Positions 5,549 through 13,818 are shown, numbered from the stretch's first letter. The stretch is DNA of 17,040 nucleotides from Fontivivens sp964399735 (GCA_964399735.1 CAYNSO010000083.1:1-17040), one strand, 5' to 3'. Translations and numbers: made by a program. The notes: generated by a model not told the origin, from the letters alone.

Positions 5549-6912
5549 TTCATTGCTTCGGCAAAGTGCGTTTTGAATTGTTGCATCATTTCTTCCGGTG
5601 ATATGGATGTAATCCGACCTGTTTTATATTGCTGTTCAACCCATTCAAAAATTTTGGCAACTTGAGGGTTTCTTTTGTCAACTGGCGGAAAGCCTCGTTT
5701 TTGCAATTCCTGGTTAATCCAGAACCCGACTCCGGCAATACCGGAGCGGTCGGTTAAATGTACGCCCAGTGGCCGGTTGAGAATTTTGGCGGTATCAAAA
5801 ATATTATAAATCTCTTCGTTTTTAATAACGCCGTCGGCATGAATGCCGGCCATGGTAACATTAAATCTTTCTCCAACAAAGGGCAAGTTGTGGGGAATAA
5901 TTGTACCGATTTCGCGGAGATAATCGGCAATATCGGTTATGGCAGTCAGGTCCATACCATTAGCGCTGCCGGTGAGGGAGGCATATTCCACAGCCAGAGC
6001 TTCCATTGGTGAATTACCGGTTCTCTCGCCAAAACCCAGAATAGTGCTGTTGGCAGCCGCAACGCCGGATAGCCAGGCGGTAACTGAATTGATGTGCACC
6101 TTGTGAAAATCGTTGTGCCCGTGCCATTCCAGCAATTCGGAGGGAATACCGATTTCGCGCTGCAGGTAATAGACAATTTTCTGGATAGAGCGAGGCAGCG
6201 CGGCATTGGGATAGGGGAGTCCGTAACCCATGGTATCGCACAAGCGGATTTTAATTTTCAAACCGGAATTTACAGAAAAATTCATCAATTCCTCGGCAAA
6301 GGGAACCACAGTTCCCCAAAAATCGGCGCGGGTAACATCTTCAAAATGGCAACGAATGGCTTCCATTCCGGCATCGGCAGCTGCCTGCACAACTTGCATA
6401 AAGGAATCGAGAACCTGGCGGCGGGTTTTTTTAAATTTCATAAAAATATGATAGTCCGAGATCGAGGTCAGCAGCCCGGTTTCCTTGATGCCGATATTAC
6501 GCACCAGTTCAAAATCCGATGCATTGGCGCGAATCCAGGATGTTATCTCCGGGAATTTATAACCCTTGTTTCTGACCTCTTCCAGGATTTCCCGGTCACT
6601 TTCGGAATAGATAAAGAATTCGGATTGACGAATGACGCCATTGGGGCCGGATAATCGGCTGATCAAGTCAAACAGTTTGGATACCTGTTCGATAGTATAG
6701 GGAGGACGCGCCTGCTGTCCATCTCTGAATGTTGTATCGGTAATCCAGATTTCTTTGGCCGGCTGGGTCTCCACCGTTACACCATCGAAAATGGTTTTAG
6801 GAATTTCACTATAAGGGAAAATTTCTCGCATCAAGTTGGGTTCCTCTACATCAACAAGAGGATGCTTGACTGCTTTTTCAATATTTTGCCATTTGCTGTT
6901 CAGGACGGACAT
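5545..6912 (-). CDS. Re-citrate synthase-type DRE-TIM condensing enzyme
   Basis: A 455-residue enzyme of the isopropylmalate/homocitrate synthase superfamily, predicted to condense acetyl-CoA with a 2-oxo acid. It contains TDTTFRDGQQARPPYT (DTTFRD at 59-64, with a metal-binding Asp), the metal-binding HGHNDF (264-269) and GFGERTGNSPMEA (from 293). It lacks the C-terminal LeuA regulatory domain. The leader FPYSEIPKTIFDG, the TTFRDGQQ variant (typical members have TTLRDGEQ) and the WIRA block resemble the (Re)-citrate synthases first described from Clostridium kluyveri. Homocitrate synthase remains possible. The neighbouring isocitrate dehydrogenase favours citrate. The start at 6912 is chosen because GGAG (6922-6919) lies six bases upstream; ATG 6924 and TTG 6939 are alternatives. 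Its stop overlaps the next gene's ATG. Confidence 0.8.
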   Translation of the reverse strand: MSVLNSKWQNIEKAVKHPLVDVEEPNLMREIFPYSEIPKTIFDGVTVETQPAKEIWITDTTFRDGQQARPPYTIEQVSKLFDLISRLSGPNGVIRQSEFFIYSESDREILEEVRNKGYKFPEITSWIRANASDFELVRNIGIKETGLLTSISDYHIFMKFKKTRRQVLDSFMQVVQAAADAGMEAIRCHFEDVTRADFWGTVVPFAEELMNFSVNSGLKIKIRLCDTMGYGLPYPNAALPRSIQKIVYYLQREIGIPSELLEWHGHNDFHKVHINSVTAWLSGVAAANSTILGFGERTGNSPMEALAVEYASLTGSANGMDLTAITDIADYLREIGTIIPHNLPFVGERFNVTMAGIHADGVIKNEEIYNIFDTAKILNRPLGVHLTDRSGIAGVGFWINQELQKRGFPPVDKRNPQVAKIFEWVEQQYKTGRITSISPEEMMQQFKTHFAEAMK

Positions 6913-6933
6913 TGTTTTCTCCATCTTGTTTAT

Positions 6934-6960
6934 ATTCAATAATATTTAACCTGAATTATA
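6934..6960 (-). promoter_or_regulatory. citrate synthase upstream element with TATAAT
   Basis: On the minus strand TATAAT (6960 to 6955) precedes TAAATATTATTGAAT (6948 to 6934), which ends 21 bases before the start codon. The 15-nt element is identical to the one before isocitrate dehydrogenase, where it ends 24 bases before the start. No clear -35 box is seen. TATAAT lies upstream of the element here but downstream of it at 3005-3010, so only the element, not the whole promoter layout, is shared. Confidence 0.4.
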
Positions 6961-7037
6961 TATACTTTCCCCATTTTCGCCGAAACAGGGTGCAAAAATG
7001 AAACGATACGGTAAAGAATGAGGTTTTGGAAGAATAA

Positions 7038-7718
7038 TCAGGGTTCCTGGACTTCTGTAAGGTATTTCAATGCATCAATAATCTGGCTATTATTGGGGCT
7101 CAATTCCAGGGCCTTTTTATATGCCTTGATTGCCTCTGGAACGCGATGTAACCTGTAATATACATTGCCGAGGTTAAAAAACAAACGCGAATCATTTTTC
7201 CCGATTTCCAGCAATGCTTCAAGATGCGTTAAAGCGTCAGTGTAGCATTGTTCTTCTATACAGGCCAAAGCGGCATGGTAATGTGCTATTGGAGAATCCT
7301 GTTTCTTTTCCAGCAATGTTTCAAAAGCCTGACGTGCTTTGGCAAATTTGCCTAAATGCCAAAAAGTAATACCCAGCCAATAATACGCCATCAGCATTTC
7401 CGGGGAAAGCTCGATGACTTTTTTTAATGTTTTTTTTGCTTCTGTAAGCTGCAACTGGCGGTATTGTGAAATACCAAGATAATAGTAAGCATACGGTAAA
7501 TTGGGGTTTACCTGGATTGCCTGTTGATATATTTTTATTGCAGAAGATATACTTCCCCGCATATAATAACCATTACCCAGCATTAAAAGGGAGCGAATGT
7601 CTTTGGGGTTGTTTTTTATATTTTCTTCCAACTGCTGCATTAATTCATCAAGCTGGGTTGCATCCATCATATCCATAGCTTCAGGAAGATTTATAGTAAA
7701 AGGTATTGTTTTAGGCAT
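7038..7718 (-). CDS. tetratricopeptide repeat protein
   Basis: This 226-residue protein has about five TPR units of 34 residues, each with the usual YYxLG / A / Y-K-A-L-E-L-x-P pattern. The repeats begin around LLMLGNGYYMRG and end with AIKAYKKALELSPNNS. No signal peptide or membrane segment is visible, so it is probably a cytoplasmic scaffold for protein-protein contacts. The start at 7718 is chosen because GGAG (7731-7728) lies nine bases upstream. The ATG at 7733, which would add five residues, has no ribosome binding site. It lies 125 bases before the citrate-synthase-type gene on the same strand. A promoter-like TATAAT in that gap suggests separate expression, so a shared role is not shown. 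Confidence 0.85.
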   Translation of the reverse strand: MPKTIPFTINLPEAMDMMDATQLDELMQQLEENIKNNPKDIRSLLMLGNGYYMRGSISSAIKIYQQAIQVNPNLPYAYYYLGISQYRQLQLTEAKKTLKKVIELSPEMLMAYYWLGITFWHLGKFAKARQAFETLLEKKQDSPIAHYHAALACIEEQCYTDALTHLEALLEIGKNDSRLFFNLGNVYYRLHRVPEAIKAYKKALELSPNNSQIIDALKYLTEVQEP

Positions 7719-7846
7719 TGACGCTAACTCCATTTTTGCATGACAATGAAATTTACAAGAGTATGAAAATAATGTGTTTCTGGATTAATGTCAAGTGATA
7801 ATTATTATTTTTCGGTAATCAAGCCGGATATTTTTGAATTTTTTTT

Positions 7847-7875
7847 TTGACTTTGTTGTTGATTTTAAATAGTTA
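7847..7875 (+). promoter_or_regulatory. possible promoter of the SPOR lipoprotein gene
   Basis: TTGACT (7847-7852) and TAGTTA (7870-7875) are spaced by 17 bases within a very AT-rich divergent spacer. The predicted start of transcription falls about 40 bases before the gene's ATG. The -10 box is only a partial match to consensus. Confidence 0.35.
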
Positions 7876-7923
7876 TATTTCTAAATTTATTAACAATTGG
7901 AACAAAAAAAGAATGGAAAGAGG

Positions 7924-8460
7924 ATGACTGCAAAATACCTGTTTATAATACTAGTTAGTTTGATTATTGCATTCAATTGGGGTTGTTCCGGGCCGGCGCA
8001 AATGCAAAAGGGAGCCACTCCGGGACAGAATCAGCAATCGGATGCGCAAATCCGCTTAAATGAAGATTTTGATCCGTTATCATTAACTGATGAGCCTGAT
8101 GTTCGCACTGTTTCTGAAGCTGAGAGCGCCGATTTCTACAAGCTTTCTGATTTTTTAATCAACGAAAAACAAGACACTACTGAAGTCAATGAAATTGTGC
8201 CGGGTTACCGGGTTCAGCTCATTTCAACCCGCAGTGAATCCGAATCGAATATGGTCAAGCTCGACGCCATGTTAACCTTTCAAACGCATGTGTACCGCAT
8301 TTTCGATGATCCGTATTATAAAATTCGCATCGGAGATTGCTTATCCCGTTTTGAGGCTAATGATTTACAGGAAATAGCGGTAAAAAGGGGTTTCAGTGAA
8401 GCCTGGGTTGTACAAACCAATGTATACCGTAATCCAGGACCTGCCGTTGAAAATAAATAA
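7924..8460 (+). CDS. SPOR-domain lipoprotein
   Basis: A 178-residue exported protein. After MTAK there is a hydrophobic stretch (YLFIILVSLIIAF) ending in NWGCSGP, a likely lipobox with Cys24 as the lipidated residue, although Asn at -3 and Trp at -2 are atypical. A low-complexity, Gln/Ser-rich and acidic linker follows. The C-terminal 70 residues, starting at YRVQLISTRSESESN and ending in SEAWVVQTNVY, match the SPOR fold that binds denuded peptidoglycan glycans. This places the protein in the envelope, probably in a cell-division or wall-remodelling role. The ATG at 7924 is preferred over an in-frame TTG at 7897; GGAAAGAGG immediately precedes the ATG. A strong terminator follows, so the gene is probably monocistronic. 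Confidence 0.75.
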   Translation: MTAKYLFIILVSLIIAFNWGCSGPAQMQKGATPGQNQQSDAQIRLNEDFDPLSLTDEPDVRTVSEAESADFYKLSDFLINEKQDTTEVNEIVPGYRVQLISTRSESESNMVKLDAMLTFQTHVYRIFDDPYYKIRIGDCLSRFEANDLQEIAVKRGFSEAWVVQTNVYRNPGPAVENK

Positions 8461-8487
8461 CAACATTCGTTATTATATAAAAGAGTT

Positions 8488-8524
8488 AAGCCCATTTTTT
8501 TACTTGGAAAAGGGCTTTTTTTTT
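8488..8524 (+). terminator. intrinsic terminator after the SPOR lipoprotein gene
   Basis: AAGCCC (8488-8493) pairs with GGGCTT (8512-8517). Inside it, TTT pairs with AAA beyond an A/A mismatch. The arm runs into nine T's (8516-8524). The hairpin lies 28 bases after the stop codon. Confidence 0.8.
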
Positions 8525-8640
8525 ATTATATTAACGGCCACGAATTTTTGCATTTTTTTCTAGTCCTTAAAAAGGCGAATTTTTTGTGAAAAAATTCAAG
8601 AGTCAATGACGGGGGCTCGGGTCAATTTTTAGGAGTAATT

Positions 8641-9390
8641 ATGTCAGGCCATTCAAAGTGGAGTACAATCAAGAGGAAAAAGGGTAAAGCTGATGCTGAA
8701 CGCGGACGGCTGTTTACCCGTTTAATTAAAGAAATTACAATCGCAGCGCGACATGGCGGTGGTGATGAAAATGCCAATCCCCGGTTGCGCTCTGCTATTC
8801 AAGCCGCTAAAACAGCAAATATGCCTTCGGCTAATGTAGAAAAAGCGATTAAAAGAGGAACCGGAGAGTTGCCCGGCGTTGTATATGAAGAAATTACTTA
8901 TGAAGGCTATGGCCCCGGCGGTATTGCGGTCTATGTTGAAACATTGACAGATAATAAAAACCGCACCGTTGCAGAAATGCGGCATATCTTTTCAAAATAT
9001 GGCGGTAGTATGGGTGAAAACGGCAGCGTTGCCTGGATGTTTAGTAAAAAAGGTGTTATTGTAATCGATGCAAATGGTGTTTCTGAAGATGATTTGATGA
9101 TGGTTGCCCTGGATGCCGGCGCTGAAGATATGAAAAAAGAAGATGATATGTTCCGAATTGTAACCGAGCCAGCTCAATTTGAGGCCGTTAAAAAGGCTCT
9201 TGGCGACGCAAATTACCAATTCGACAGCGCTGAAATCAGTATGGAGCCCACCAGTACAATAAAGGTTGAGGGTAAAGCGGCTGAATCAGTTTTGAAATTG
9301 ATGGATTACCTTGAAGACCATGAAGACGTGCAGAACGTTTATTCGAATTTTGATATAGATGACAGTGTTATAGAATCTCTGGATTCTTAA
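8641..9390 (+). CDS. yebC: YebC/TACO1 family translation-associated protein
   Basis: This 249-residue protein begins with the family signature GHSKWSTIKRKKGKADAERG. It continues with FTRLIKEITIAARHGG, NPRLRSAIQAAKTANMPSANVEKAIKRG and YEGYGPGGIAVYVE, all in the expected order and at the usual full length. YebC proteins are annotated either as transcriptional regulators or, from more recent work, as ribosome-associated factors that help translation through difficult sequences. AGGAG at 8631-8635 lies five bases before the ATG. It sits directly before ruvC, the common yebC-ruvC-ruvA-ruvB arrangement, which here continues into queA. Confidence 0.97.
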   Translation: MSGHSKWSTIKRKKGKADAERGRLFTRLIKEITIAARHGGGDENANPRLRSAIQAAKTANMPSANVEKAIKRGTGELPGVVYEEITYEGYGPGGIAVYVETLTDNKNRTVAEMRHIFSKYGGSMGENGSVAWMFSKKGVIVIDANGVSEDDLMMVALDAGAEDMKKEDDMFRIVTEPAQFEAVKKALGDANYQFDSAEISMEPTSTIKVEGKAAESVLKLMDYLEDHEDVQNVYSNFDIDDSVIESLDS

Positions 9391-9398
9391 CTGGTATT

Positions 9399-9899
9399 AT
9401 GCTGGTATTGGGAATAGATCCGGGTAGTACAATTACCGGATACGGACTGGTTCGGGAGAACAAAAATAATTTGCAATGTGTAGAGTGTGGCTGTATTCGC
9501 AATACCGCAAAAAGTGAATTTTTTACCAAAATAAAAAAGATTTATGATGAAATAGCCGGGCTGATTGTAAAATTCGAGCCGGATCAGGTGGCTTTTGAAG
9601 ATGTCTTTTATGGACGCAATGTTCGGTCGCTGATCCAGCTGGGCCAGGCTCGTGGAGCGGCTATTATTTCTGCTCTTAATGCGCAAAAACCAGTTGCCGT
9701 GTATTCACCGCGTGAGGTCAAGCTGGCATTAACCGGGTTTGGCGGCGCATCCAAAGAACAGGTACAAAAAATGGTGCTCGGAATTCTTGATCTGGATGAT
9801 TCGATCCCGGTATTGGATGTCTCGGACGCATTGGCAATTGCCATTTGCCATATTAACCGCTATAATACTCTGGCAAAAATGAAGACAAATTTACAATGA
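9399..9899 (+). CDS. ruvC: Holliday junction resolvase RuvC
   Basis: An endonuclease that cuts Holliday junctions symmetrically in the RuvABC resolvasome. The 166-residue length is close to the family norm. The four acidic catalytic residues are present: Asp7 in LGIDPGSTITGYG, Glu67 in FEDVF, and Asp140 and Asp143 in LDVSDALAIAICH. It starts eight bases after yebC with no strong ribosome binding site. Its stop overlaps the ruvA start as ATGA, so it is translationally coupled to ruvA. Confidence 0.97.
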   Translation: MLVLGIDPGSTITGYGLVRENKNNLQCVECGCIRNTAKSEFFTKIKKIYDEIAGLIVKFEPDQVAFEDVFYGRNVRSLIQLGQARGAAIISALNAQKPVAVYSPREVKLALTGFGGASKEQVQKMVLGILDLDDSIPVLDVSDALAIAICHINRYNTLAKMKTNLQ

Positions 9900-10492
9900 T
9901 AGCTTATATAACCGGAAAACTGGTTGAAAAATCTCCTGCCAGTGTCGTAATTGATAAAGGCGGCGTTGGTATTCAACTATTAATACCGCTTTCAACATTT
10001 GAAAAACTCCCCGAGACAACTCACGAAATTCGTCTTGAAACTTTTCTCTATGTCCGCGAGGATGCTCTGGTACTCTATGGCTTTACCGGGGCTAATGAAC
10101 GCGAATTGTTTTTGCAATTGTTGACAGTATCCGGAATTGGCCCCAAGCTGGCGTTAACAATATTATCCGGAATAAAAATAGCTGACTTTTATCAGTATGT
10201 CGCCAAAGGCGATGAAGTGTCGTTAACCCGAGTTAAAGGGCTGGGAAAAAAAACAGCACAGCGGTTAATGCTTGATCTAAAAGATTTTGCCACACAAAAA
10301 GCTGCACAGGCAGATTCTAATCCCCTGTCACCCCGTGACCCCAATGCCGGAATATACGACGAAGCGCTGTTGGCTTTATTGTCTTTAGGATACACCCGAT
10401 CTGAAGCAGAAAAGTCCATAAGCAAAGCGGTATCTGCGAGTTCCGGCGCTGTTACGGTAGAAGAACTGGTTAGAATCGCTTTAAACAATTAG
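9896..10492 (+). CDS. ruvA: Holliday junction branch migration subunit RuvA
   Basis: The DNA-binding tetramer that holds the four-way junction for the RuvB motors. In the 198-residue protein, the N-terminal OB-fold (MIAYITGKLVEKSPASVVID onward, with the family's ALVLYGF) is followed by two helix-hairpin-helix motifs (LLTVSGIGPKLALTIL and RVKGLGKKTAQRLMLDLKD). A linker leads to the C-terminal RuvB-contacting domain (DEALLALLSLGYTRSEAEKSI). The start ATG overlaps the ruvC stop by four bases. The ruvB gene begins eight bases after its stop. Confidence 0.97.
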   Translation: MIAYITGKLVEKSPASVVIDKGGVGIQLLIPLSTFEKLPETTHEIRLETFLYVREDALVLYGFTGANERELFLQLLTVSGIGPKLALTILSGIKIADFYQYVAKGDEVSLTRVKGLGKKTAQRLMLDLKDFATQKAAQADSNPLSPRDPNAGIYDEALLALLSLGYTRSEAEKSISKAVSASSGAVTVEELVRIALNN

Positions 10493-10500
10493 AAAAGATA

Positions 10501-11529
10501 TTGGATTATAAAGAACGAGCAACATATCCTGAGCCATTAAATGGCGAAGGCATTCTTGATTTAACTTTACGTCCATCGCGGCTTGACGAATTTATCGGGC
10601 AGCAAAAGTTAAAAGCCAACCTCGATGTGTTCATCAAAGCCGCCAATGCCCGCAAAGAGTCACTGGATCATGTATTGTTTCATGGCCCGCCCGGTCTGGG
10701 TAAAACAACATTGGCAAATATTATTGCTTATGAGTTAGGGAGTAATATTCGCATCACATCCGGGCCGGCGCTCGAACGTCCGGCAGACCTTGCCGGCATT
10801 TTAACCAATTTACGGGAACGCGATGTATTGTTTATTGATGAAATTCATCGCATGAACCGCGTGATTGAAGAGTATTTGTATCCGGCAATGGAAGATTTTA
10901 ACCTTGACATTATCATCGACAAGGGCGCCAATGCTCGTTCAGTCCAATTAAAATTACCACGATTCACCCTTATCGGCGCAACCACGCGGGCAGGGTTGAT
11001 TACTTCACCGATGCGGGCTCGTTTTGGCGTTAATTTTCGGCTCGATTTTTATGAGCCCAAAGAGTTGTGTACGATTGTTCTGCGTTCGGCAGCGATATTG
11101 ACTATGGCAATTGAAGAAACTGCTGCTTTTGAAATTGCCAGCCGATCGCGAGGGACGCCGCGTATCGCCAACCGGTTGTTACGCCGGGTGCGTGATTTTG
11201 CGCAAATTGAGCATAAAGAGATTATTGATCTGGAACTGGCCCAGCGAGCTTTGGCAAGGCTGGATGTAGATGAACAGGGACTGGATGATATGGATAAACG
11301 CATCATTCTTGCTGTAATTGAAAAATTTAATGGTGGCCCTGTTGGTCTAAATACATTAGCTGTGGCCATTGGGGAGGAAAGTGATACGATTGAAGGAGTT
11401 TATGAGCCATATTTAATACAGAAAGGTTTTTTAAATCGAACGCCCCGCGGCAGAATGGCAACCGATTTGGCGTATCGACATTTTAATCGTAAGAGGGAAG
11501 GGCTGCACTTGCCCGGTCTTTTTGATTAA
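10501..11529 (+). CDS. ruvB: Holliday junction helicase RuvB
   Basis: The AAA+ ATPase that drives branch migration together with RuvA. In the 342-residue protein the Walker A is GPPGLGKTT (62-70), Walker B is DEIH (113-116), sensor 1 lies in GATTRAG, the arginine finger is in MRARFG and sensor 2 is in RGTPRIANRLLRR. The C-terminal winged helix ends in HLPGLF. The start is TTG: there is no in-frame ATG in the first 110 residues, and the frame begins right after the ruvA stop. Protein length and the conserved LRPSRLDEFIGQ near the start support TTG 10501. No good ribosome binding site is seen, so coupling to ruvA is likely. Confidence 0.97.
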   Translation: MDYKERATYPEPLNGEGILDLTLRPSRLDEFIGQQKLKANLDVFIKAANARKESLDHVLFHGPPGLGKTTLANIIAYELGSNIRITSGPALERPADLAGILTNLRERDVLFIDEIHRMNRVIEEYLYPAMEDFNLDIIIDKGANARSVQLKLPRFTLIGATTRAGLITSPMRARFGVNFRLDFYEPKELCTIVLRSAAILTMAIEETAAFEIASRSRGTPRIANRLLRRVRDFAQIEHKEIIDLELAQRALARLDVDEQGLDDMDKRIILAVIEKFNGGPVGLNTLAVAIGEESDTIEGVYEPYLIQKGFLNRTPRGRMATDLAYRHFNRKREGLHLPGLFD

Positions 11530-11571
11530 ACACTAAAAATTAATTTTCATGTAAATGGAGGTGGCCGAACG

Positions 11572-12600
11572 ATGAAACTTTCCGATTTTAAATACAACTT
11601 GCCAGAAAAAATGATCGCTCAATATCCCAGTGAAAAACGGGATGAGAGCCGTTTAATGGTGGTTAAGCGCAATGAAGATTCTTTTGATGAATGTGTTTTT
11701 AAGGATGTGCTCAATTATCTTGAAAAGGGGGATTGCCTTGTTGTTAATGAAACCAAGGTGTTTCCTGCCCGGCTGGAAGGAACCAAGGACAAAACCGACG
11801 CCCGGGTTGAAGTGTTTTTATTGCGAGAATTGGAACAGAGTTTGTGGGAAGTGCTGGTTAAACCAGCCCGGAAGGTACGGGTCGGAAATCGTCTTTCTAT
11901 TGGCAAGGAATTATCTTGCGATGTAATTGATAATACGGTTTCCGGTGGTCGAGTCGTTCGGTTTAATTATGAAAATGATCTGTATGCCATGGTCGACAAA
12001 ATTGGCAAATCTCCCTTGCCGCCATTTATAAAAAGAGAACCTGAACCAATGGATAAAGAGCGGTATCAGACCGTATATGCGCGGATCAGAGGCGCTGTTG
12101 CGGCGCCTACCGCCGGTTTACATTTTACCGAAGAATTGCTGGATAAAATCAAGAGCCTTGGTGTTCATGTTGTGCCGCTGGTTTTGCATTTAGGGCTGGG
12201 CAGTTTCCGTCCCGTTGTTGTTGAAGATTTGGGTCGGCATAAAATGGATTCCGAGTATTATGAAATTAGCCAGCAATCGGCTGAAGTGATTAACGAGGCA
12301 AAACAAAAAAAGAAGAAAATAATTGCTGTTGGCACCAGTGTTGTTCGCGCACTTGAAACCAGCGTGACTTCCGAAGGATGGGCTAAAGCCAGTTCAGGAT
12401 GGACTGATAAATTTATCTATCCACCTTATGATTTTAAAATTGTTAACCGATTGATCACTAATTTTCATCTGCCTAATTCCACCCTGCTTATGCTGGTTTC
12501 GGCATTTGCAGATCGGGAATTGGTTTTTAAAGCCTATCGCAAGGCCGTCCGTGATAAATATCGGTTTTATAGCTATGGCGATGCCATGCTGATTATTTAA
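11572..12600 (+). CDS. queA: tRNA preQ1(34) S-adenosylmethionine ribosyltransferase-isomerase
   Basis: Transfers and isomerises the ribose of SAM onto preQ1 at tRNA position 34 to make epoxyqueuosine, the penultimate step of queuosine synthesis. The 342-residue protein shows the family blocks: FKYNLPEKMIAQYPSEKRDESRLMV at the start, VVNETKVFPARL, VLVKPARKVRVG, AAPTAGLHFTEELL and the C-terminal NRLITNFHLPNSTLLMLVSAF. It has a strong GGAGG (11557-11561) ten bases before its ATG. A 42-base gap separates it from ruvB, and the pair is a common neighbour set. Confidence 0.97.
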   Translation: MKLSDFKYNLPEKMIAQYPSEKRDESRLMVVKRNEDSFDECVFKDVLNYLEKGDCLVVNETKVFPARLEGTKDKTDARVEVFLLRELEQSLWEVLVKPARKVRVGNRLSIGKELSCDVIDNTVSGGRVVRFNYENDLYAMVDKIGKSPLPPFIKREPEPMDKERYQTVYARIRGAVAAPTAGLHFTEELLDKIKSLGVHVVPLVLHLGLGSFRPVVVEDLGRHKMDSEYYEISQQSAEVINEAKQKKKKIIAVGTSVVRALETSVTSEGWAKASSGWTDKFIYPPYDFKIVNRLITNFHLPNSTLLMLVSAFADRELVFKAYRKAVRDKYRFYSYGDAMLII

Positions 12601-12633
12601 CCAAAATGATCCGGCATAAAACAGGATTTTCGA

Positions 12634-13323
12634 GTGTGCAGCGTTAAAGTAGCAGCTATAATTGTAGCCGCCGGGTCAGGAAAACGATTCGGTGGAACAG
12701 TAAAGAAACAGTTTTTGGAAATCAAGGGTAAACCGATATTGGTGTTTACCCTGGAACGTTTTCAGTCCTGTGAGGATATCGACGAAATCGTTCTGGTTGT
12801 TCCGCAAGCGGAAATGCAATTTATAAAAGACAGGATATTGAAAGAATATCCATTAAGCAAGATCAAGCAGATTGTCGGCGGAGGGCAAGAACGTTATCAT
12901 TCGGTGTATAACGGTTTGAATGCCCTGTCTGCTGATGTGGAAATTGTTGCGGTTCATGATGGCGTGCGGCCGTTCATAACCATTGAAAAGATATCCCGGC
13001 TTATTTGTGAAGCGCAGATTCATGGTGCGGCTTTACCGGCAGTAAAACCACGGGATACTGTTAAAAGTTGCAACCAGGGTTTTACCAGTCACACGCTGGA
13101 TCGTGACTCTCTGGTGTTGGTACAAACGCCGCAGGTGTTTAAAAAAGAACTCTTGTTAAAAGCCTATCGGCAGGCATTTGCCAGTCAACAGTTTGGCACA
13201 GACGATGCAGCGCTGGTAGAAAGATCGGGCTGGCCGGTTTATATTGTGCCGGGCGATTATGATAATATTAAAATTACTACCGTTGATGATCTGTTCATTG
13301 CGGGAAAATTACTTGAAAGATAG
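12634..13323 (+). CDS. ispD: 2-C-methyl-D-erythritol 4-phosphate cytidylyltransferase
   Basis: The third step of the MEP isoprenoid pathway: joins CTP and MEP to give CDP-methylerythritol. The 229-residue protein has the nucleotide-binding loop AAGSGKRFGG and a KKQF that supplies basic active-site residues. It also has VHDGVRPFI, the substrate-binding DTVK, QTPQVFK and GTDDAALVERSG, and ends in GDYDNIKITTVDDL. The start is GTG 12634, with AGGA eight bases upstream. No in-frame ATG is available close by; ATG 12606 is in another frame. ispF follows after two bases, so both enzymes of the pathway are made together. Confidence 0.96.
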   Translation: MCSVKVAAIIVAAGSGKRFGGTVKKQFLEIKGKPILVFTLERFQSCEDIDEIVLVVPQAEMQFIKDRILKEYPLSKIKQIVGGGQERYHSVYNGLNALSADVEIVAVHDGVRPFITIEKISRLICEAQIHGAALPAVKPRDTVKSCNQGFTSHTLDRDSLVLVQTPQVFKKELLLKAYRQAFASQQFGTDDAALVERSGWPVYIVPGDYDNIKITTVDDLFIAGKLLER

Positions 13324-13325
13324 TT

Positions 13326-13796
13326 ATGCGTATTGGTCATGGTTTTGATGTTCACCGGTTGGCGCCGGAGCGTCGTTTGATTCTGGGTGGAATTCAGATT
13401 CCCTATCATTTGGGTTTGCTGGGTCATTCGGATGCAGATGTATTGAGCCATGCCATCAGCGACGCCATTCTTGGCGCAGCGGCGCTTGGCGATATTGGCA
13501 AGCATTTTCCGGATAATGATTCTGCATTTAAGGATATATCGAGTTTGATTTTATTAAGTAAAGTGCTGGAGTTGATCGAGCAACAGCAAATGCGCTTGTA
13601 CCAGGTCGATTCTACCCTTATTGCGCAGCAACCTAAAATAGCCCCTTTTGTTGACGATATTCGTAATAACCTGGCCCAGGCAATGAAAATTCCGGTAGGG
13701 CGGGTTTCGGTTAAAGCCACTACCACTGAAGGATTGGGCTTTGCCGGCCGGGGTGAGGGTATTGCTGCCCATGCTGTGGTATTGTTGGAAGATTAG
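13326..13796 (+). CDS. ispF: 2-C-methyl-D-erythritol 2,4-cyclodiphosphate synthase
   Basis: Cyclises CDP-methylerythritol 2-phosphate in the MEP pathway, acting as a homotrimer with zinc at subunit interfaces. The 156-residue protein has the zinc ligands Asp8 and His10 in GHGFDVHRL and His42 in DADVLSHA. HSDADV, GDIGKHFPD and the C-terminal KATTTEGLGFAGRGEGIAAHA are all typical. It starts two bases after ispD. The ispE gene for the intermediate step is not in this window. Confidence 0.97.
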   Translation: MRIGHGFDVHRLAPERRLILGGIQIPYHLGLLGHSDADVLSHAISDAILGAAALGDIGKHFPDNDSAFKDISSLILLSKVLELIEQQQMRLYQVDSTLIAQQPKIAPFVDDIRNNLAQAMKIPVGRVSVKATTTEGLGFAGRGEGIAAHAVVLLED

Positions 13797-13818
13797 TAAT
13801 TATCATAAAGGTTGATGA

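Noticed and set aside
6094..6654. 186-residue plus-strand open frame opposite the citrate-synthase-type gene
   Set aside because: It is antisense to a strongly conserved enzyme, and its composition is that of a reversed coding sequence.
8577..8597. Perfect GAATTTTTT / AAAAAATTC inverted repeat before yebC
   Set aside because: It is almost pure A/T, follows a much better terminator, and would form only a weak stem.
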